DNA of 64,000 bases. Origin: Asterochloris sp. CNOR1 (lineage: Eukaryota; Chlorophyta; Trebouxiophyceae; Trebouxiales; Trebouxiaceae). The stretch lies in assembly GCA_963969365.1 (NCBI GenBank), contig OZ017746.1:1736001-1800000 (forward strand), written 5' to 3'. The position numbers and the translations under genes are program-made. Below, piece by piece: positions 13,065 through 24,690 of this stretch (the first letter of the stretch is position 1; every line of letters starts with the position of its first letter). Below the pieces are notes generated by a model. It saw only the letters and a program-made list of their open reading frames with translations, was not told the DNA's origin and searched no databases.

Positions 13065-13069
13065 TGTAA
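13065..13069 (+). terminator. Putative TGTAA poly(A) signal of the V-ATPase c'' gene
   Basis: TGTAA lies 33 bp downstream of the TAA stop. UGUAA is the usual polyadenylation signal in chlorophyte algae. Its position fits, but the 3' end was not mapped. Confidence 0.45.
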
Positions 13070-13092
13070 TGATAGCCATCATCAAATATCTG

Positions 13093-16000
13093 TCAGTCTA
13101 AGGGCTGAGTGGACACAATGTTGGCTCGCATTGCATCCTCCAATCGCTTCACTTGTGCATCTGGCTCCTGCTCCGCTGCCAGGCCATCAATTAGGCGCAG
13201 CACCGCCACCCCTCCAGCGCTGCTACCAGCCACCACTACAGGGGATTCCTGGGAGAATAGCATACAGGACAGCTTCTGGCCCTCAAAGCCATGCTGTGCC
13301 ACAGGGTGGAGGGTGGAGGTGGCCATGTCCCAGATCTCAACATTGCCCGCAGCAGTGGCAGTACCAAACACTGTGGAGCTCCTGGGGCTCCACTGCACGT
13401 CATTGACCTCTTCTGTTGTGGATTGGAACGTCAGCAGGGGCGTCTCCTGCAGCAGTGAGTGCTGCAGTGTGAAGCGAGGTACCTGGGCAACATTCAGCTT
13501 TATGGTATTGCAGGCAGACAATGCTGGGCCACTGATCAGGACAAGCAGCACACGGCTGGGAACAGAGTACATGAGTCCGGCACAGTGACCTCTAAAGAAA
13601 GTGTACAGCAGTTGCAGCAGAGCGTGCTGCTGGCGCTTACCTTGCCCTCTGCCCACAGCTTGATGCTCCAGTCGGCGCTGCAGCTGATGAACAGGTCGCT
13701 CCTGAAGGGTGACCACTGCACCTGGTAGACAGGCCCGATGTGGCCATTGTATGCCTCCAGATATTGCTCAGAGTAAGAGGTGCTGCACTTGTAGATGTGG
13801 CCATCCTCTGCGCCGGCCAGGTACATGCGGCCATCTCTGCATGTCAGCAGGGCAGCGTTGCCTGCTGGCAGGATGAGTCTCCATGGCGCAGGGCTGCCAC
13901 CAAGCTCAGCACCCACTCTGCATTGCTAAACAGCATAAGCACCTAGGCACTGCTTTGCCAGTCATCCTCTGCTTTTTGTCTGCTTTCTGCCACGACAGCA
14001 ATGAAGAGTACCGGCTGAGTGCTACTACAGAAGCAGCTGCCACCCAAGGTGCAGGCATCACAGACAGGGCCGCACCTGGTGCTGAAGTCAAAGGACATGC
14101 CGCTGCTGCGCCGGGTGATGAAGGCCTCTGTCTTCATCTTGCTGGTCATGCTGCTGGGGGCTGCACCGCTGCGACTGTGCGTCACTGTGCGCTTGAGGGT
14201 GATCAGGTCTGCATGCTCCAGGCCCTGCAGCAGGCAGGTGGTGGGCACCTCTCAGCACTGCTGCACAGAAAGGAGGTCAACTGGCTGCCCTGCCTCAGTG
14301 GCTATGCACTCTCTGTGTTGCTCAGGGAAGGATCCCCACCACGCTGCCACCTCAGCTCGCGGCAGGGCATTTGGAGCCTTTGAGCAGCATTGACACAAGC
14401 AGCAAGTCTAACCCCCACGTCAAGCGGCAGATTGCAAAGAGAGAGGCCACCAGTATCAAGCAAAGGCGCAGGCAGGCTGACCTTAGCTGTGGACCACTGC
14501 GTCACGCGGCCGTCAGTAGAGATGGAGACCAGCAGCTCCTCCTGCTCCAGGCCCCTGTCCACCCACTTCAGCTTCCACACAGGGTCACTGTGCTTCCCTG
14601 TGCGTGCTGAGCTGGACATGCTGGCAGTGCCCTGCAGAGGACGGGCTGCAGGTCAGACTGCATTGCCTCAAGCCCTGCAACATTCAGTGTTCATGGGCAT
14701 CAAACACATCCTGGTGGGCGCATCATAGTGAGCAAGCCTTGCAGGATGTTCCCGGCACCGGGTGCCACCCAGACTTGCTTGCATGACCGCCTGTATCGAT
14801 GAGCATGTGCGGGGGACATGTTACAGGGGACACCTTTTGGTTAGGGCCAGATGTTGATGGCTGAGCCATCGGGGGACACACAGGGGAGCACTGCACTCAG
14901 GTGTTCAGAGCACCCACCTGCCTGGTGCTGACATCGTGCACAGCCAGGGTGCCATCATAGAGGCCCACGGCCAGCATGTTGGGGCTCTGGGTGGCAAAGT
15001 CGACCGCAGTGACGCCGCTGCTGGTTGGGAATGTCCACAGGGGGTGGCCCGGGTTTTTGAGGGACCAGAAGGCCACCAAACCAGGCTGCTGTGGACCAAA
15101 GTTGAAGTGGCCATAGCCCACTGCCAGCACATCCTTGCGCACCTGTAGGAAACGGCCACGGAATGCCGCCTCATGCCCCAGGGCCAGCAGTGTCAGGGAG
15201 TGACGATCCCCATCAGTGAAGGGCACAGATCAGCTGCCTGCTGAGCAGCATGTGCTGGCGGCACATGCTGAGGGCACTTGCCTTGTTCCAAGCCATGCAT
15301 GTTGCATTGAGCTTTGCTGTCTGGACACAGCGCCACACCCAGAGCAGCTGCAGCCTTGCCCCGGCCTGTGGACTGCCAAGGGAGGCCTCCACAGCTGGCT
15401 GATCTGTTGTAGCCTGCACCAGGGAGAGGGATGATGCTCACAGACATCAGGACACACCCAGACACAGCTTATCAGCAGCACCAGCAGCTGCTGTTGCCAT
15501 GTGCTGCAGCGAAGCATGCAGCTGTGCAAAGTCACCTGCACTCCTGTCTCGGCCTCTGCAGCAGCCTCTGGGCTGCCCTCAGCCTCATTGGAGTGCTCCT
15601 GGTGGGCAGATAGGTGAGTGTGTGCCTGCACAACGGGCGAGGCTCTGTGCAACCCAAGCCCTATGAAGCATACCAGCTGGATGCTTCTAGGAGCCACAGC
15701 AGACCCCCACCTTTGGCCTGACCAGCACATCGCGGTACAGCAGCAGCTTCTCATGATACACATTCTGCTGCACAGCTGCATCCATTAGCTGCAGCGCTGC
15801 AAGCAGGCCGGGGAGTCTGGAGATGGTGTCCACCTGCAGGGGCCCGCATCTGCTGCTGAGAAGGAGCAGGACACCAGAGCGACAGGTAGCTCACATCACT
15901 GGCCTGTTCTATGGCTGGCAGAGCACACCATGGCTGCTCAACAGAATCGTCTACCCTTGACCAGGACAGGACAGAGTTGTTTGATGACATCCACGCTGGC

Positions 16001-19000
16001 ATGTCCCAGCACACGGCTGGCTCCCATGAAAGCATTCCCCCTTGCCTGCACAGCATCCTCTGAAGTGCGGAAGCCGCCTGAGTACATGCCCTGCTGGCCT
16101 GCACAGAGCACCACAGCATTGAGACAGGCCCACAGTAGGAGATCACCATGGGCATCTCATGCAGGCCAGCGGCAGCAAAGCCTCCAGGCAGTGGCCTGCA
16201 GTCTACACAAGGATGCGTGTGAGGGGTTTCACCTTGCAACACGGAGGGCAGGTTGCCCATCATGGAGGGCGCCTGGGAGGACAGACTGGCCTGGCTGCCC
16301 TGAAAGTCGGAGCCCATGGCTGAGCCGCCCAACCTGCCAGCACACGTTGCCAAGCTCTGTCAGGCTGTCCGTGACAAGGTTCTCTGGTAGCCACAACTGC
16401 CAGCTGATGGGCTGGTTGTGAGTGCGCACAGGCTTCAAAATGCGCACAAGCAGTGTGCACAGGCAGTGATCAAAGCTGCGAAAGCAGCCAGGTCAGTATG
16501 CGGCGCACCCTGATGCGCTGCCATGCCCCGGGCCGCTGCCCGCAGAGCTGGCCCGCGTGCTGCTGCCTTCCTCGATCACGCTCAGGCGCCCCTGGTCAAA
16601 GGCCATCAGGCTGCCGCGCATGCTGCCTGACTGTCTGCCCATGTCTGATGCATCTGCAGCCCCAGCACCTGTCAGCAGGCACCAAAGCACAACACTGGAG
16701 GTCAGCGCCGGTCAGCAGGCAATCATGCACAGCAGCAACTTTGCACATCACTCTCTTGACACGATCAGGACATGGGGCCAACTGCTGCCCAGGCTTACTT
16801 GAGCCTCGCCGGTCCAGCGACTGGGCCCGCTGCTGCCCCTGGTCCAGCCCCCCCGAGCTTGAGGCCCGACGAGCCGCGATCACGGCATCTGGAGCCTCAG
16901 CCGCATCCTCTACCTCCCTGTCGCCCACCAGAGCGTCGTGGATGTCCCACAGGGAGGCCTGCAGCAGGGCGCCTTAGGCAACATTGCAGCCACATGCAGC
17001 TGCCTGGGCAATGCCTGTCGCCGTCCCTCTCGCTGCATGGCTGCCTGCTGGGGGAAGATGCAGAAGCCAGCCAGATTGGGATGTCCCACGGGGACGCCTG
17101 CAGCTGGAAGCAGGCTGTCATGCCCTGGCGCAGCTGAGGCAACCTGGCTACTCCTTGCAGCTGCCTGGCCCCTGCCGAGCCAAGCCATCCGCTGCAGGGC
17201 TGGCTGCTAGTGGAGGTTGTTGGCGCTAGGCGCACCTCCTTGGCTGCTCACAGCCCTGCCCTGCTGCTAGTGACTGCTACCATTGCACAGATCTGGCTTG
17301 TGACATCACCTGCACTGCTGTTGAGACTGTGCTCAGGGTGTTGCTCTGTGTCTCTTTGGTCTTACTGAGGCCAGGCAGCGTCTGAGCCTCATTGTCCAGG
17401 TAACGGTCACTTGACTCCTTCTGCTGCACCATCTCCTGGTACCTACATGCCATCACCAGCACGATTATTGCTTGAGCAGAGCTATCTAAGGCTGAGCATC
17501 GTGAAGCAGGGCTCCATGCGTGGAAGCCTGCAGTCTCAGATACCTGCATCCCGCACTCAACCAAGGTCGCCCAATGCAACGGCTGAGCCTGAATACCAGT
17601 GGTGGCTTGTTCCCAGCAGCAGACTCAGCAGGCAGCGGGCTCAGCAGGCAGACTGACGATACGCAGGATCACACAGCACGTGTAGACACCCTCATTGCCA
17701 CCTCATCCGCCTCCTCCTGGTTCACACAGCCGCCACTGCAACACCCCAGCTGAGATGCGCACAGGCAGCAGCCAGGGCAGGCCTGCTGGAACACCCAGCA
17801 TGCTCTTGGGTGAGTGCAGCGCCAGCACACCTCGTATTGGCAGCGCTGACCACCTTGCCCTCAGGCGTCTCCTGGTTGACACAGCCGCCAGCCAGCTGCA
17901 GCAGCCACACCGTCTCCGTCTCCTCCAGGCGGAGGGTGACCTTGCGCTGCAGGTCTGCAGGCGTCAGCATCTCTGGTGTCGGTGGTGGAGCCGGCTCCTC
18001 TGCCTTGGCATGGGGCTCTGGTGCACGTGCTGGTGGCGCAGCAGCCTGCAGGTGGCAAGCGGCTGCAGATCAGGATTTTGGGAGGACCGCTGAAGTCTAC
18101 AGCAGGGTGGACTGCTCGCAGCAGGCGTGACAGCTTTGCCCAGGGCCTGCAGGAAGCCTGCTGACCGCAGGCAAGGCAGACAGGCTTGGCATGTCAGCTC
18201 TGCCAAGGCAATGTCACCAGCCAGGGGCATTGCAGAGTCTCTTGAATGAATGTGCTCTGCCAAGTAGCCCTCACTGAACCTTCAGCAGCTGGGTGTTGTC
18301 CTGGGCTCACCTTGAGGGGTCCACCTGCCTCTGATGTTCTTGGACTGGCAGTACTGCTGCTGTCATCCATGTACATGTCAGGGGTCATGCTGCCTGCACT
18401 CCCAAACCCCATCCTGCTGCTGCACGTCAGTGAAGATAACAGCAGCTCAGCTGTAATGCCAACAGGGAGCGTGGGCATAGCATTGCCGCCTGCCATGCCT
18501 GCCTCAGCGGTGCTTCCTTGATGACATTGCTGGTGCAATGCAGCAGCCCTTCACTTGAGCTTGCCTGAAGCCAGCAGACGACAGGCGCTCCAATCTGCCT
18601 GCCTCTGACATGAGCGAACCCCTCTCTAGATCTGATGAGCTGCCTGCAATGGCCGACTCTGCAAGGAGAGAAGGCAGCGGCCGCAGAACTGTGGGGCGCA
18701 TGGACAGCATGGGCTTGGGGGTCCTGTCTCGGCCGCTCTCATCAAACACCTGCAGCATGTATGTCACAGCAACGTTCTCATCTGACTGGACACCATAGCA
18801 TGCAGCCAAGGGCGTCATCGGTGCCAGCTTACCCTGTGATCGCCACCCGCACTGCCCTCAGGGCCAAGGCGGCTGCCGCGCATGAAGCTTCCCCCCATCT
18901 TGCTGCTCCCCATGCGCTCTACATGGCAGCACTTGAGCTTGAGTTCTGCAGGTGTGGGTCTTTGGATAGCTAACCCCAAAAGATGGCACTCTCTGCATCT

Positions 19001-19145
19001 CACGTGAGGACCTCGCATTGGTCCTGTAAGCAGAGTAACTGGCTTTGCTTCCATGCTGGCTGTTCCGGCTTCCCCTGCTAGGCACCACCGCTCCCAGGCT
19101 CTTTGTGGGAGGTGCAGTCGAGCGCTTCTCCTGCTCATTTGGCAT
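13093..19145 (-). CDS. DNAI4: Axonemal dynein intermediate chain 4 (IC138/WDR78 type)
   Basis: DNAI4 is an intermediate chain of the two-headed inner-arm dynein I1/f, important for control of ciliary bending. The chosen start is the ATG at 19145. Early exons give a basic, Ser-rich N-terminus, then YMLQVFDESGRDRTPKP (18.75 kb), a family-typical segment. ETETVWLLQLAGGCVNQETPEG (17.9 kb) and YQEMVQQKESSDRYLDNEAQT (17.4 kb) match the pre-WD region of DNAI4 rather than DNAI1. The WD40 part contains LAVGYGHFNFGPQQPG and SGVTAVDFATQSPNMLAVGLYDG (15.0 kb), GKHSDPVWKLKW (14.55 kb), ITLKRT (14.2 kb), MYLAGAEDGHIYKCS, EQYLEAYNGHIGPVYQVQWSPF and ISCSADWSIKLW (13.65-13.85 kb), and WSPRSSTVFGTATAAGNVEIWD (13.35 kb). 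It ends at the TAG at 13093. Exon borders in the low-complexity 15.4-18 kb part are approximate. Its presence indicates ciliary motility genes in this alga. Confidence 0.88.
16939..17152 (-). repeat. Decayed copy of an exon start inside a DNAI4 intron
   Basis: On the minus strand the exon beginning near 16963 reads ...CTGCAG|GCCTCC, then TGTGGGACATCC (ASLWDIHDAL). A second, diverged copy of the same acceptor plus exon start lies upstream at 17078-17103 (CTGCAG then GCGTCCCCGTGGGACATCCC), 137 bp away. The copy departs from the parent after about 25 bp. Confidence 0.6.
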
Positions 19146-20271
19146 CCCTGCAAGTTGCAGATTGACTACATGAAGTTTGACCGCATGTTGCCTGTATTCA
19201 GTAACGCGTCCTAAGCTGCTGTGCTGAAGGCCACATTCAGACGATGCAGCTGCTGCTGAGCAGCATGCCAATGCAACATGAGGCACCAGAGTGGGAGCAG
19301 GACTCTGTCTGGGACCTTGGCCCTGCCAGCTCCTGGCTGTAGCTGCTATACCTTTCCCCCTCTGCAGAAGTGAGGGAGCCCCCTGCAGGCCTGTCAGGGA
19401 TGCAGACCTGCAGGTAGGGTGCTCACGAAATGTGCCTGCTGGCAATGCTCAGTTCAGCTGCACACTGGCATGCAGGATGAACTTCCACCAGACTTGGTGA
19501 CCCTCCTTCTGGCAGCTGCCTGCCAGCACGACAAGGTGCCTGGGTGGCTGAGATGCAGGGCCAGAGTTGTGAGGCAGCAGCCACTGTCACACTGCACTTC
19601 GCCACTGCCAAACACTGCTGCACCAAAGCATTTGAGATGCTGGCAGTTTACACACAAGGCTGGCTCAGTGATCTCGGCAGCATGCAGCCTGGCAGCCTGA
19701 GAGTAGCGCTGCCCCCACAAGGGCCCACTGCAAGCAGTGCAAGACCTGCCAGCAAGCTTGACTGCGTGGCGCATCACTCCTTCTTGAGGTGCAGCTGCCC
19801 TGCTGCCCCTGTGCTCCAGGGACCTGTGCCCCATCGCTGTTGTTCGCCATCACTCCTTTGCATCATTATGGCAGACACCCATTCGCAGGCATTAAGTGGT
19901 GCTGATCAGTCCAAGGCATCTCTTTACCAGAACAGTCCGTCAGTCCGTCTTTGATGCTGGTCATGTCATTGCTTTATGGTCATGCGGCCCGTTTCTTCTC
20001 TGCAGCTGGCTGAGAGAGTGCCAAAGCTGTGGAGGCTGCATCTTGAGCTGAGGGGCCTAATTGGCATGCACTCTGATTTGCTACTGCCCATGTTCCAGGG
20101 GCAGGACGCCTGCCGGCTCCCATCAAGCCTCCATGCTTGCTAAAGGTAACTTGTGGGGTTGTCCCCATGCCCAATCCTCATGAAGCCATCCCTGTGCCCT
20201 GCCAGTTGCTGTGACTGTAAAGCATGACATTTCTTGTGTCCAGTCAAAACAGAAGCTCATTTCGGCAAGTT
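19146..20271. other. Intergenic region upstream of DNAI4
   Basis: This 1.1-kb spacer holds the DNAI4 promoter and 5' UTR and the 3' UTR of the MEA1 gene, both on the minus strand. No convincing coding, RNA or repeat feature was found. Confidence 0.5.
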
Positions 20272-21128
20272 CTAGTTGGGCACTGAGCCTGTCACAGGTC
20301 GCTCACCCATTCCTGTCTGGGCTGCACGCTGCTCTTGTGCCTGCAGCTGCTGGATGGCCCCTCTCGTCCAGGCCTCCTCCGGCACATGCTTGGCCCACCG
20401 TGGAATGTAATTCATCTTGATATTCTTCATTGCCCCCAGGATGGTGCGCTTGTGCTCCTCGCTCATGGACTGGGGCGTAAGCATCCCCTCAGAACTCAAG
20501 CTTAGCCTGGCCAGAGGAGCATTTGGTGCTGCAGCCTCCCTCTGAGCACTCGGGCCTGGGGCAGCAGCGCTACTGATGTCCTTAGCATCTGTCTCTGTGC
20601 CCAGACCAGCATGTGCTGGTGCTGGTGCTGGTCGTGCCATCTCCTGGAAGGCAGCCTCCTCGGGGAAGCCCTCGTGGAACCAGGCTTCAGCAGCTGCTAT
20701 GTCGTCCTTAGCAGGATCCATCGGGGCAAAGGACACAGACCATGCCTGCCCTGCAGTACAGTGAGCTTGCGTGAAGCGCTGGGAAGAGCCAAGCAAGTCA
20801 GCTGACAAGCAATGCATGGCAGGCTGACTGGCGAGAGCAGACATTTACAGGGCTCAGACCTGCAGTATAGCACTCTGCTGCATGAAGAGGTGCAGCACAG
20901 ACCTGAGATATGCTGCGTGTCTGCCCTTTCCGCCTCAGAGCTGGTCCAGGAGGAAGCATCGTCTCCCTCTGCCTGGCCATCTGAAGCCTCCTGAAACTCC
21001 TGCCAGGCAGGCAGCTCCCCCTGCTCATCTAGCTGCTGGTAGCCCTCAGGGGCAAGTCCTGCCTGATCAGCGTCACTGACAACAGCTTCCCTCTGATGCT
21101 GTGGGGCATGCTCAGGTGCAATCGCCAT
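20272..21128 (-). CDS. MEA1-family protein (male-enhanced antigen 1 domain)
   Basis: Two exons, 21128-20903 and 20750-20272, join in phase to give 234 residues; the stop is at 20272-20274. The start is the first in-frame ATG (MAIAPEHAPQ). The N-terminal part has GYQQLDEQG, matching the GYxxL acid-rich motif of MEA1 proteins, followed by an acidic Ser/Glu-rich stretch. The C-terminal part has EEHKRTILGAMKNIKMNYIP, then WAKHVPEEAW, matching the family's conserved helix and VPxWA motif. The middle is Ala/Pro-rich and probably disordered. MEA1 function is poorly known: it is expressed in mammalian testis and the domain is found across eukaryotes. The gene shares a 270-bp divergent promoter with the lipid phosphatase. 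The family call rests on two short motifs at the right ends of the protein. Confidence 0.72.
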
Positions 21129-21398
21129 GAGGATGCCCAACTTAAGCTGTACAGAGGTTTGGTCAGCCCAGCGTGGAGGTCAACGCCACAACCTTTTGGC
21201 TTTAAGGGTTATAAGGTGCTGTCGGTGATCAGCCGGCCAGTCAGGATCACCCCGCACCTCAACAACTCCTTTCTTCCCAAGATTCATGATGTCGTAAAGC
21301 TGCGGTGTTCGCAGAAGATTGTCCGGCTACCTTAGGGCGCCCAGACAGGCACAGACTTGGTCTGTCGCCGCATCCACTGAGCCGCCCTCTGACCAGTC
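21129..21398. promoter_or_regulatory. Short bidirectional promoter between MEA1 and lipid phosphatase genes
   Basis: Only 270 bp separate the two divergent ATG codons, so both 5' UTRs and core promoters must fit here. I recognise no clear TATA box. The two transcripts are probably co-regulated, or at least share open chromatin; this is inferred from spacing only. Confidence 0.55.
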
Positions 21399-24300
21399 AT
21401 GGCAAGCTCATACAAGTGAGTTGAGGGGGGACTGCCACTGCTCTGAACATCTGTATAGCAAGCACTGCAGCTTGCAAGCACTGCTTGTACAGCTGCAGTG
21501 CAGCCTGCAAGCACTGCTTGTACAGCTGCAGTGCAGCCTGGTTTGGTGATTGCTGAACACATTGCGCTGAGCTGAGCAGTTCCCTTTCACATCACTTCGT
21601 CTGTTTCGCGCCGGTACTTATTTGTGAAGGTTGTCTGACCTCCTGCAGCACCCCACCGGCAGACTACATTCTCCCACTCAACAACGCAGATGCAGGGGTG
21701 AGTCTTGTCAACTTGTCAAGTTGCTGACCAAGCCTGCTAGGACGCCATTGCATAAGCAATGGCCGCCACCTGCTGCAGTCAAGGTTTGTCCCTGTGGGTG
21801 CTCAGCGGCCGCAGAAAGGTCCATATCAGCACTACGGCGCGGGCACCAGTGCAATGGGCCCCCAGAGCGGCACAGGAGCTGACATGGAGGCGCAAGCGTT
21901 TGAGCAGTCAACTCGCAGCGGTGGCGCTGCAGAGGGCAGCTGGAACCCCATGGTGAGTGCCCAGGCCTTCGAGCAGTCAGCTTGTGCCCGGGGCGCTGCA
22001 GGCTGCACTTGGAACCCCATGGTGGGCTGCAGCAGGCGCACACAGCCAGCAGCACCTGGGAGCAGGCAGCATGCTTCACCCATCAGGGGCAGGCCTGCTT
22101 GATCCAGCCTGCTTGACACCCACCAGGCCGCAGCCACCTCACCGAAGGCAGTCAGCATGCTTGAATCGTGAGGGAGAGGCGTGTGCTGCCCCAGTCCAGC
22201 AGCAGCCCTGCAGCTCCCCGAGCCAGCCTGCGGTGCTGTGCACCATCTGCCTCACGCTGCTAAGTCATGGCCACGGCGCACTGCTGTCTGCCACCTGCCT
22301 CTGTCGTGCCTGCTGCCCATGATGCAGAGGCAATGTGCTACTGTGCACAGCTGTCCACCTCATGCTGCCTACTCTGGCTGTTGTGCCTGCCCTGCTGTGC
22401 TGTCGACCATGCGTGACGCCACTCACCATGCCTCACACCACTCACCACCAGTGGCCTGCCTTGTCCCTGCAGCACATCGACTGGGGCTTCGTGATCAAGA
22501 GCCAGCACTATGGCACTGCAGTCTTCACCATAGCCTACCTGATCATCCTGGCCTGCGTGCACTGGCTGGCCGACTCGCGTGGGCGCCCCATCTTCCTGTA
22601 TGACGCCAGCATTGCATACCCTCTTCAGGATGACACCATCCCCGCTGTGGCCGCCGTGCTGGTCCCCTTTGCGCTGCTCATCATCTCCATGCTGGCGTAC
22701 GAGTTTTTTGTGTACCGCAAGGTGGGCTGCCCAGACGCTATTGCAAGCTGCGTGTGGCATGTGTCAAGGCGTCAAGGTCAGGTCTGGAGGAGGTTGGGAG
22801 GGCACGGAGTGGGCACTTGTGCTGGAAATGCTGCTTCAGCACATTTTCACATCTGCACGGGCACCCTCTCTGCTGGATGGCCCTGGTGCATGGGGTCATG
22901 CATGTCTGCTTCATTTGACACCTTCACTGGAATCGGCTGAGCATGACACAATCCCTTATGCGCTCTTGTGGATGCTGCAGGAAAGCCATTGCTTTGTGTG
23001 AAGCTGCTCTCTGGGCCCTTTCTGGCAGCTGTTGGTGGCAGTTGGTTGCTGCAGATCGCAGCACAGATGATCAACCTGTCTCTGCTTCCCTCCTGTCCTC
23101 ATCAAGCTGTTTCCTGCCTGCCGCAGGAGAACTACCACATCACAAATGCCGTAGCCACCTTCTGCCACTTCCTGCTGGACGCCGTCTGTGCTTTTGTGTG
23201 CATTGTCATGGTCACCGAGATCACTAAATTTGCTGCTGGCCGCCTTCGCCCAGATTTCCTATCGGTCAGTAGTTTGCCTGGCCCCTGTCACACCCATATG
23301 GGTGTGTGACATACGCTGCAGCGCTGAAGTTCTTTGATGTGAGCATCCTACTGTGCCCTTGCCACGCTTGTGTACCCGCCGTGCTGCATGGGCGGCTCTC
23401 TGCTCAATCTGTGTCTTCCTGACTTTGAGAAGTCTGAGAACCTCACTGCTGTATCCTGGTGCACAGCTGGGAACCCTCTGCCCCCACGTCATGAGGCACG
23501 TCAACTCAGCAGAAGGCATTTACAGCCAGCCTTTCGTGTTCAGCCACGAGTCTCCTGCAGAGAGCTGCCACAAGGGTACACTGAAGTGAGGCTGCTGCCA
23601 GCTGTCAGTCACCTTTTCTGGATCTGGCCTGCAGGCATGCGACCCCATCCCCGGCTTCCAGAGCGGCCCTGCAGAGCTGGGCGCCAGCAGCCTGACTGTC
23701 TGCCGCAACTCAGACCCTGACGGGCGCAAAAGTTTCTGCTCAGGTCACGCCTCCTCTTCTGCCGTGACCACAGTCTACAACATCGTCTACCTCATCTGGT
23801 CAGGTGGGACCGCTGTGCCCAGCCTTCGTATCTAGAGACTGCAGCAGCTGGTGCCAGGCTGCACCTTGGGACTGTGGAGCAGCCAACATCTGCACCAGTA
23901 CGGCAGCCAGCTGCGCCCCTCAGGCTGCCTGCCACTGTGCTGGGACCCATGCCCGCAACTCTCACTGTCAAGGCTGCTTGGAGCAGCAGGAGCTGGCTTG
24001 CCATAAGGAGTCAATGAGAGTCAGAGGCGCCAGCCACTTTGTATGGGGCTGCAGGGCATCAGTCAGATACAGGCCCTGCTGTACACACCAGCCTTCTGTT
24101 TGAACTCACTCTGTGCCATCCAGTCAGGGACGTCAGCAAGGCGACTATGTTGTTGCAGGGTATGTCCGAGGTGGGGACGCTGCCTTCCTGGGCCTTGACG
24201 TGAAGACTGGCTGGCGCGGCGGGCGCAGGTACAGGCCTGCTGTTCGCTCTGCTGCGTCCCTCCTTTCAGGCACAGGAGCAAGGCTCGTGCGCAGCTTGCC

Positions 24301-24690
24301 CTACATGTGGTGCTGCACCTCGTTCATTGTGCCAGCATGCACATTCGCCAACTGCACAGATGCAATCTGCCACTTCGCTGAGCTGCACTTCAGTTAGTGT
24401 GGCACATCTTGTCTGCCCTTTAAGACACAATCACCTCGACAGCCATGCATTCAGCCCGCTACCTCCACCCTGCTGCGATGATAGCTGCCCTCTCGTGTAG
24501 AGTCCTGCGCGAGATGGGCCATGGCTTCTACATCTTCTGGATCATGCTGAACTTTGGGTGGATCTGGACCGTGGGCATCACCAGGTTCACAGACTACAAG
24601 CACCACATGTCAGATGTCCTGGGCGGCTGGTTCCTGGGCACAGCCTTTGGCCTGATCTACTGCGTGCGGGCAGCAGCACTCCACAAGTGA
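21399..24690 (+). CDS. Lipid phosphate phosphatase (PAP2 family, phosphatidate phosphatase)
   Basis: Integral membrane enzyme that dephosphorylates phosphatidate or diacylglycerol pyrophosphate. Eight exons join in phase: 21399-21415, 21649-21697, 21779-21952, 22473-22721, 23127-23264, 23635-23803, 24159-24228 and 24501-24690, giving 351 residues. Exon 1 is a 17-nt micro-exon (MASSY then AA). The N-terminus is a hydrophilic Gly/Gln-rich segment, followed by hydrophobic helices typical of a six-helix LPP. All three catalytic motifs are present: C1, K197...R204-P205 (KFAAGRLRP); C2, S245-G246-H247; C3, T316-R317...H323...D327 (TRFTDYKHHMSD). In C2 the usual Pro before SGH is Cys (FCSGH). The stop overlaps a possible donor (CACAA|GTGAGT), so a longer spliced form cannot be excluded. 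Family assignment is secure. Confidence 0.93.
21470..21540. repeat. 33-bp tandem repeat in intron 1 of the lipid phosphatase gene
   Basis: Two adjacent nearly identical 33-bp units (CTGCAAGCACTGCTTGTACA core) start at 21470 and 21503. A shorter related piece precedes them at 21458-21469. They lie wholly inside the first intron. Confidence 0.85.
21886..22029 (+). repeat. Tandem duplicate of an exon end plus splice donor (lipid phosphatase)
   Basis: The last 65 bp of exon 3 and its donor (GGAACCCCATG|GTGAGT) are followed directly by a diverged second copy at about 21958-22029 that ends GGAACCCCATG|GTGGGC. Both copies keep an open frame (AFEQS...WNPM in each), so use of the second donor would insert about 24 residues if translated. 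Confidence 0.75.

Noticed and set aside
13093-19145. Assignment to outer-arm intermediate chain DNAI1/IC78
   Set aside because: The pre-WD segments (ETETVWLLQL, SSDRYLDNEAQT) and the LKRT...GMSF spacing fit DNAI4/IC138 better than DNAI1.
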